Origin: Deltaproteobacteria bacterium HGW-Deltaproteobacteria-13
GTDB taxonomy: Bacteria; Desulfobacterota; Syntrophia; Syntrophales; Smithellaceae
Direction: 5' to 3'
DNA length: 64,000 bases
NCBI GenBank assembly: GCA_002840555.1
Contig: PHBJ01000010.1
Coordinates: forward strand, 62,001 to 126,000
In this document: positions 59,405 through 64,000 of the stretch, piece after piece
Layout: each line of letters opens with the position of its first letter
Position numbering within the stretch: the first letter of the stretch is position 1
Notes under the pieces: generated by a model
Told to the model about the DNA's origin: nothing
Databases searched by the model: none
The model's input: the letters and a program-made list of their open reading frames with translations, nothing else
Translations under genes and position numbers: made by a program

Positions 59405-60856
59405 ATGGCGCTGAAAACCGCTGAACAATATGAAGAAAGTTTGCGTAAGATGAATTTTAAAGTCTACCTGCTGGGCGAATTGGTGAAAAATCCGGTAGAT
59501 AATCCGATCATCAGACCATCCATGAATTCCGTAAAAATGACTTACGCCCTGGCCCAGGATCCCCAACACGAAGATCTGATGACGGCAAAATCACACTTAA
59601 CCGGCGAGAAGATAAACCGTTTCTGCCACCTGCATCAAAGCACTGAAGATTTGGTTAAAAAAGTAAAAATGCAGCGTTTGCTGGGACAAAAAACCGGTTC
59701 CTGTTTTCAACGTTGCGTCGGTATGGATGCTATGAATGCCGTGGACAGCGTCACTTTCGAAATGGATAAAAAACTCGGCACTAAATATCATGAACGATTT
59801 ATCAAGTTTCTTAAAATGGTCCAGAAAGAAGATCTTGTCGTTGACGGCGCCATGACCGACCCCAAAGGCGACCGCGGACTTTCCCCCAGCAAACAGGCCG
59901 ATCCTGATTTATACACTCGCGTTGTGGAAAAAACAAAAGACGGCATTATCGTGCGTGGCGCCAAAGCGCATCAGACAGGCGCCGTTAATTCGCACTGGAT
60001 TTTAGTTATGCCGACTATCGCCATGACCAAAGAAGACGCCGATTACGCCGTCTCCTTTGTCGCGCCGGCCGACGCGGAAGGCATTTCCTATATTTACGGA
60101 AGACAATCCTGCGACACGCGAAAACTGGAAGGTTGCGAAATCGATGTCGGCAACCGTCAGTTCGGCGGTCATGAAGCCTTGATGGTTTTTGACAATTTAT
60201 TCGTCCCCTGGGAAAACGTGTTCATGTGCGGAGAATATGAATTCAGCGGACTTCTGGTCGAACGCTTTGCCGGTTATCATCGTCAGAGTTACGGCGGCTG
60301 TAAGGTCGGCGTCGGCGACGTCCTCATCGGCGCCGCGGCGCTGGCATCAGACTACAACGGAGCGTCCAAAGCCTCTCATGTCAAAGATAAGCTCATTGAA
60401 ATGATCCATCTGAATGAAACTCTTTTTTCCTGCGGAATCGCCTGTTCGGCCCAAGGTCACAAAACAGCATCCGGTACTTATCTGATTGATTTACTGCTGG
60501 CCAACGTCTGCAAGCAAAACGTAACCAGATTTCCGTATGAAATCGCCCGGCTCGCGGAAGACATTGCCGGAGGGGCAATGGTGACCATGGCCTCGGAAAA
60601 AGATTTGCGCCACCCCGAAATCGGCAAGATAGTCGAAAAATATTTTAAAGGAATCGCTTCAGTACCCACTGAAGACCGCTGCCGCATTTTAAGACTGGTG
60701 GAAAATATTACTCTGGGCACGGCCGCGGTCGGCTATCGCACGGAATCCATGCACGGCGCGGGTTCCCCGCAGGCTCAGCGCATCATGATCTCCCGCCAGG
60801 GAAATCTGGAACAAAAGAAGAAACTGGCCAAAGACATTGCCGGGATTAAAGACTGA
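59405..60856 (+). CDS. abfD: 4-Hydroxybutyryl-CoA dehydratase/vinylacetyl-CoA isomerase
   Basis: A 483-residue [4Fe-4S]/FAD enzyme that dehydrates 4-hydroxybutyryl-CoA to crotonyl-CoA and isomerises vinylacetyl-CoA. All four cluster ligands known from the Clostridium enzyme are present at matching spacing: Cys100 and Cys104 (GSCFQRCVGMD), His292 and Cys299 (YHRQSYGGC). The AMTDPKGDRGLSPSKQADPDLY region and the C-terminal HGAGSPQAQR are typical of the 4-hydroxyphenylacetate-hydroxylase superfamily AbfD branch. AGGAGG precedes the ATG. No 4-hydroxybutyrate dehydrogenase is adjacent; the CoA-transferase at 50-52 kb could activate the substrate. Confidence 0.92.
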   Translation: MALKTAEQYEESLRKMNFKVYLLGELVKNPVDNPIIRPSMNSVKMTYALAQDPQHEDLMTAKSHLTGEKINRFCHLHQSTEDLVKKVKMQRLLGQKTGSCFQRCVGMDAMNAVDSVTFEMDKKLGTKYHERFIKFLKMVQKEDLVVDGAMTDPKGDRGLSPSKQADPDLYTRVVEKTKDGIIVRGAKAHQTGAVNSHWILVMPTIAMTKEDADYAVSFVAPADAEGISYIYGRQSCDTRKLEGCEIDVGNRQFGGHEALMVFDNLFVPWENVFMCGEYEFSGLLVERFAGYHRQSYGGCKVGVGDVLIGAAALASDYNGASKASHVKDKLIEMIHLNETLFSCGIACSAQGHKTASGTYLIDLLLANVCKQNVTRFPYEIARLAEDIAGGAMVTMASEKDLRHPEIGKIVEKYFKGIASVPTEDRCRILRLVENITLGTAAVGYRTESMHGAGSPQAQRIMISRQGNLEQKKKLAKDIAGIKD

Positions 60857-60889
60857 ATGAAGGGTAATGTTTCCGAATGATCACGAAAG

Positions 60890-60917
60890 GTGTGACGCTC
60901 CTTCCGGAGCGCCACAC
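60890..60917. terminator. Hairpin between abfD and the CocE-type gene (copy A)
   Basis: GTGTGACGCTCC (60890-60901) pairs with GGAGCGCCACAC (60906-60917) with one mismatch. It lies between two convergent genes, so it can serve both. A near-copy is at 63275. No long T-run follows in either direction. Confidence 0.55.
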
Positions 60918-60926
60918 TTGAGAAGG

Positions 60927-63221
60927 TTAGTTTTTCTGGGTCATAAGATAATCGCCGACATTGCCGTCGATCCATTTCCACTGAGTTCCCTGTCCAGTCT
61001 TGTTCGCCACTTTGAAATCAAGTTTGGCCTGGTGCGTCTCGTCGATCACAATCGTATTCTTCGAGGGACGCAATATGGGGAACAGATGCGGAAAATCTGA
61101 TCCCGAAATGGTCAGACGAACACGATGCCCCTTCTTGAAGACATTGGTTGCCGGCCAGATTTCGATTACATACTGATATACTGTATCCTGTACGATCGGG
61201 CTCGGATTCTTTTCCGCCTTAAAATAGAAGGGATCGAAAGCCGTGTAGGCCGGATCAATCTGGGTGGGACTGGCCGGATTGTACGGCCTGAATTCCGCGC
61301 CGAGCCAGCCGGACGTAATATTTCTGGCCCGTCCATTGGGGAATACATCATTGACTTCAATCACCCACTGCACGTCCTTTCTGTCGGCCATGCGCAAGAT
61401 CATGTCTTTATCGTCCCCGATATTGAATTTTTCCTTGATCTGGGCAATGAAAAGATCAATGCCGGCCTGTGTTAACGGACTGGTGAATTTGGTTTTTGCC
61501 CAGAAGGTGAGCTTCAGCGGGCCGGAAATTTCCATATCGCCGGCCAAAGGTTCCGTCGTGAATGTCAACACCCCTGTATCATCGTTGCGTTCATCTTCCC
61601 AGAAAAGCTGCGCATCCATATCGATACCCAGCGTGTACTTGGATATCTGACTGATCATGGTCAGAGGAGAGAAGCCGAGCCAGCGCTGAGCAGATCGGGA
61701 CGGAAGACCGTGAAGCGCTTCCGGACTGTGATAAAGAACAGGATTAGGCTTGGGTGTTTTGATGCCGAGAAATACATTGTTGTAATCGGTCGCGGCTACA
61801 CTGGAAACCAGTTTGTAGTTGTTGACCGCATTGACAACGCCAAACCAGTCACCCAAAATAAGCGAAGGGGCGGCCTTCGAGAGGTAATAGGTTTTTGACG
61901 CAAGCCGGGAAGAATCAAGCGGCCAGGTTTTTTCCGCCCGCCATTTTTCCTCTCCCAGAACATAGAGCAATACGGGGAACTGCTGCAGGAAGGGATCGTT
62001 TTTCCCCTTCATCCTCCAGTCCATCCAGCGCACGAGAATATCCCAGGAGAAGAGGCCATTCCCATTTTTGCCGACAAGACCCATTCCGTTAACGCCCGTC
62101 ATCATGAAGGCGGCATCAATGTGATACCACGGTCCGACGATCATGGACTTGTTGGAAGCCGCGGTATTTTTCAGACCGTACTCATATTGCAGCAGATCGC
62201 CTCTTTCGAAAATATCAAACCAGCCCGTAGCGTTAAAGACGGGAAGGTTTTTCGGAATGACGTTCCCTCCGACCGCCGCGGGAAATTCGGAACCGAGATT
62301 CCATCCGCCTGCCGGTTTATCAGGCCAGTAAAGCATGGGAGATCTCTTATCAAACCAGGGATTTCTCGTTTCCATGGCCGGATCTGAAATCCATCCCAAT
62401 GGCACGCCCAATTGATCAAAATGCTGGCCCCAGATCGCGAGACCGTTCATCAAATCCGTCTTATTGAAACCCGGCTCCGCCACTCCGCCGAGTATCAAGT
62501 CGGGAGGGAAGACACTGATCATGTCCGTTAAGACGATCCAGATGGCCATAAATTCCAGATCGAAATTACCGCCATGCATGACGATATCTTTAAACACATC
62601 GTTGTAGGAGGAAATGGGTGCGATCGCTTTGAGATGCGTGGGGGTGCCGTCCACCTGTTCGACCAGACCTGCGGCAAGATACTGAATGATACCCATGTAG
62701 GAACCGCCGACCATGCCGACCGTGCCGTCGGACCAGGGTTGCGCAGGTATCCATTGATCGATCATATAGGCAACATCATATTGCTCTATCGGATCGAGCG
62801 GACTCCAGACTCCTTCACCGGAACCGGTACCCCTCATATCCATCACCACGACATTGTAATCTTTGGGGACAAATGACAATACGGCGAACAGGAGGCCGAT
62901 AATATCCCGGTGATAGCCGGTTGCCACTAAAATCGTCGGGCGCCTGGAGCTGCTCATGCCATTGTATGGAGACGTGTGATAAAAAGCCGAGGCGTAGATG
63001 TTGCAGTCATATCCGACGGGATTTTCGGCTTTTGTCATAGGAACGGCAATGTTGAAATCTATTTTTACATCGTCGACTCCCAGTTTCACCAGGGCGTCCG
63101 GCACCTGAGTTTTCAGAGAATCGTCCCAAACAGCTGCTTTCGCCGATCCGGCAGAGAAGATTAGCGCGAAAAACAACAGAAATAATAGAAGTGTTGTTCT
63201 TAAAACATTCCGATGCTTCAT
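60927..63221 (-). CDS. Secreted CocE/X-Pro dipeptidyl-peptidase-like (S15) hydrolase
   Basis: A 764-residue serine hydrolase with a signal peptide (LLLFLLFFALIFSAGSAKA, cut near 29). The alpha/beta-hydrolase core has TGYHRDIIGL and the nucleophile Ser174 in VGGSYMGIIQYL. The C-terminal ~220 residues form the X-Pro peptidase jelly roll (PLAGDMEISGPLKLTFWAKT, KKGHRVRLTISGSDFPHLFP). The family includes cocaine esterase and acylaminohydrolases; the natural substrate is unknown. Another secreted-lipase-like gene lies upstream on the same strand. AGGAGG precedes the ATG. Confidence 0.9.
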   Translation of the reverse strand: MKHRNVLRTTLLLFLLFFALIFSAGSAKAAVWDDSLKTQVPDALVKLGVDDVKIDFNIAVPMTKAENPVGYDCNIYASAFYHTSPYNGMSSSRRPTILVATGYHRDIIGLLFAVLSFVPKDYNVVVMDMRGTGSGEGVWSPLDPIEQYDVAYMIDQWIPAQPWSDGTVGMVGGSYMGIIQYLAAGLVEQVDGTPTHLKAIAPISSYNDVFKDIVMHGGNFDLEFMAIWIVLTDMISVFPPDLILGGVAEPGFNKTDLMNGLAIWGQHFDQLGVPLGWISDPAMETRNPWFDKRSPMLYWPDKPAGGWNLGSEFPAAVGGNVIPKNLPVFNATGWFDIFERGDLLQYEYGLKNTAASNKSMIVGPWYHIDAAFMMTGVNGMGLVGKNGNGLFSWDILVRWMDWRMKGKNDPFLQQFPVLLYVLGEEKWRAEKTWPLDSSRLASKTYYLSKAAPSLILGDWFGVVNAVNNYKLVSSVAATDYNNVFLGIKTPKPNPVLYHSPEALHGLPSRSAQRWLGFSPLTMISQISKYTLGIDMDAQLFWEDERNDDTGVLTFTTEPLAGDMEISGPLKLTFWAKTKFTSPLTQAGIDLFIAQIKEKFNIGDDKDMILRMADRKDVQWVIEVNDVFPNGRARNITSGWLGAEFRPYNPASPTQIDPAYTAFDPFYFKAEKNPSPIVQDTVYQYVIEIWPATNVFKKGHRVRLTISGSDFPHLFPILRPSKNTIVIDETHQAKLDFKVANKTGQGTQWKWIDGNVGDYLMTQKN

Positions 63222-63274
63222 GATTCCTCCTTGATTTTTCGATTAATAAAAAAATTACTTTACAGATTTATACA

Positions 63275-63302
63275 GGTGTGGCGCTCCTGGAGACGCCACA
63301 CC
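63275..63302. terminator. Hairpin after the lipase-like gene (copy B)
   Basis: GGTGTGGCG (63275-63283) pairs with CGCCACACC (63294-63302), and CTCC/GGAG extend it inward. The arms match the hairpin at 60890. It lies 3' of the minus-strand lipase-like gene, so a terminator role is likely but no T-run follows. Confidence 0.5.
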
Positions 63303-63348
63303 GTGAATGCTTTGTTTTTATGAATCAGTAGACAATCAGAAGCTTACG

Positions 63349-64000
63349 CTATTCATCAACTCGTGAAGCCGGCGTTGAAGTATTTACCGGATTGCCCGGT
63401 AGAGCATCAACCGCTTTGAGCCAATCGCCTAACTGCGGAAATACCGTGGTCGGCATTCTTTTGCCCATCGCCAAATCGAAATGGCCGGTGCCGCCGAGAA
63501 CATACCATTCGTCATAAGCCGTGGGAGACTTTTTCGATATGATGAATTCGTAAGTTGCCTCCGGGCTGACCAGAGATCCCGTGCTTGATGAGAAAACAAT
63601 CAGCGGGACGGTCATGCGCGACATGTTTTCGCTGAAGTAGTAGTATCCGTCTCTCCCGGGATTGGGCGTGGAACCTCCCGTGAACAATTTCGATAGATAG
63701 TTTTCCGACCCGTTTAGATAATGTTCACGAAGGGTGTTGTGCAGACCCATGTCCATATAGTGGCCGAAACCCCGTAAAGAAGCGCCGCCGATGCTGTAGC
63801 GAACAGTCCAATCCTCCAGACAGGGATCCATATCCTCCACCACCCAGAAGTTCAGATAGTCGAAGAAGTTGTTCAAGGCGGAATTTCCTGCCGCCACGCT
63901 GTTAAGCATTCCGAATACGCCTTCCAGCAGGCCGACTAACTCTTTCTCCGGAAACAACGAGATTAAATTATCTGAAATGTTATCCAGCGGCAGAAATAAC
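63349..64000 (-). CDS. Lipase-like alpha/beta hydrolase, 3' part only
   Basis: The last ~216 residues of a hydrolase that runs off the window edge; the frame is open to 64000 without a start or Shine-Dalgarno sequence. Visible parts: a helical region (EGVFGMLNSVAAGNSALNNFFDYLNF), then MTVPLIVFSSSTGSLVSPEATYEF and YVLGGTGHFDLAMGKRM, where the Asp/Glu region and the His in GTGHFD fit the last two members of a Ser-Asp-His triad. The nucleophile elbow lies outside. It precedes the CocE-type gene on the same strand and may share its expression. Confidence 0.75.
   Translation of the reverse strand, partial: LFLPLDNISDNLISLFPEKELVGLLEGVFGMLNSVAAGNSALNNFFDYLNFWVVEDMDPCLEDWTVRYSIGGASLRGFGHYMDMGLHNTLREHYLNGSENYLSKLFTGGSTPNPGRDGYYYFSENMSRMTVPLIVFSSSTGSLVSPEATYEFIISKKSPTAYDEWYVLGGTGHFDLAMGKRMPTTVFPQLGDWLKAVDALPGNPVNTSTPASRVDE

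Noticed and set aside
1-64000. CRISPR array, prophage or insertion sequence
   Set aside because: No regularly spaced direct repeats, no cas, integrase, transposase or phage structural genes were seen in any frame.

Overview
This window looks like a chromosomal contig from an anaerobic, Gram-negative deltaproteobacterium (Desulfobacterota), most likely from or near the Syntrophaceae/Smithellaceae. Support comes from an outer-membrane gene set (OmpA-type lipoprotein, TolC, LPS-type glycosyltransferases), CoA-based fermentative enzymes (4-hydroxybutyryl-CoA dehydratase, NDP-forming acyl-CoA synthetase, family I CoA-transferase), an archaeal-type Asd, many flavin and Fe-S proteins, and dispersed GTCATTGC-type palindromes of the kind common in that group. 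The taxonomic placement is inference; there is no rRNA here. I see no phage, IS element or CRISPR array.

Layout. 0-4.7 kb: edge of an IscA-like gene, AI-2E-type permease, alkyladenine glycosylase, the NifU-like/GGGtGRT pair and a macrodomain protein. 4.8-10.7 kb: GGDEF-EAL protein, TPR glycosyltransferase-like membrane protein, asd and ribF. 10.7-15.1 kb: tRNA-Leu(CAG), CcdA/TlpA thiol relay, PspC, an MBL hydrolase, EttA and the scar of a deleted SulP permease. 15.1-20.7 kb: mostly minus-strand redox genes, including a MarR regulator whose palindromic operator sits exactly between the -35 and -10 of its own promoter and recurs before a flavoprotein gene. 20.8-25.8 kb: housekeeping genes (YhbY, HypA, TrxB, Lgt, TerC, SpoU methylase, CutA). 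26.1-30.4 kb: AT-rich glycosyltransferase cluster. 30.7-34.5 kb: a five-gene minus-strand flavin/quinone-type operon. 35.2-35.8 kb: a RelE-type toxin/Xre antitoxin pair. 36-42 kb: transketolase, phosphoglucose isomerase, nitroreductase, S2P protease, flippase-like protein. 42.3-47.4 kb: TetR-TolC-MacA-MacB efflux operon with overlapping genes. 47.6-52 kb: MarR, two-subunit acyl-CoA synthetase, convergent CoA-transferase. 52-58.4 kb: small secreted and monooxygenase-like proteins, Glf, PabB, two uncharacterised proteins, nitronate monooxygenase, enoyl-CoA hydratase-like protein. 58.7-59 kb: two tandem paralogous 31-residue membrane miniproteins. 59.4-64 kb: 4-hydroxybutyryl-CoA dehydratase, a secreted CocE-type hydrolase and the 3' part of a lipase-like gene.

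Functionally the window joins central carbon and CoA metabolism with thiol and flavin redox handling and envelope assembly. The observations most worth follow-up are the tandem miniprotein genes, the two MarR operator circuits, the toxin-antitoxin promoter that seems to give a leaderless toxin message, and the uncharacterised NifU-like/GGGtGRT pair.
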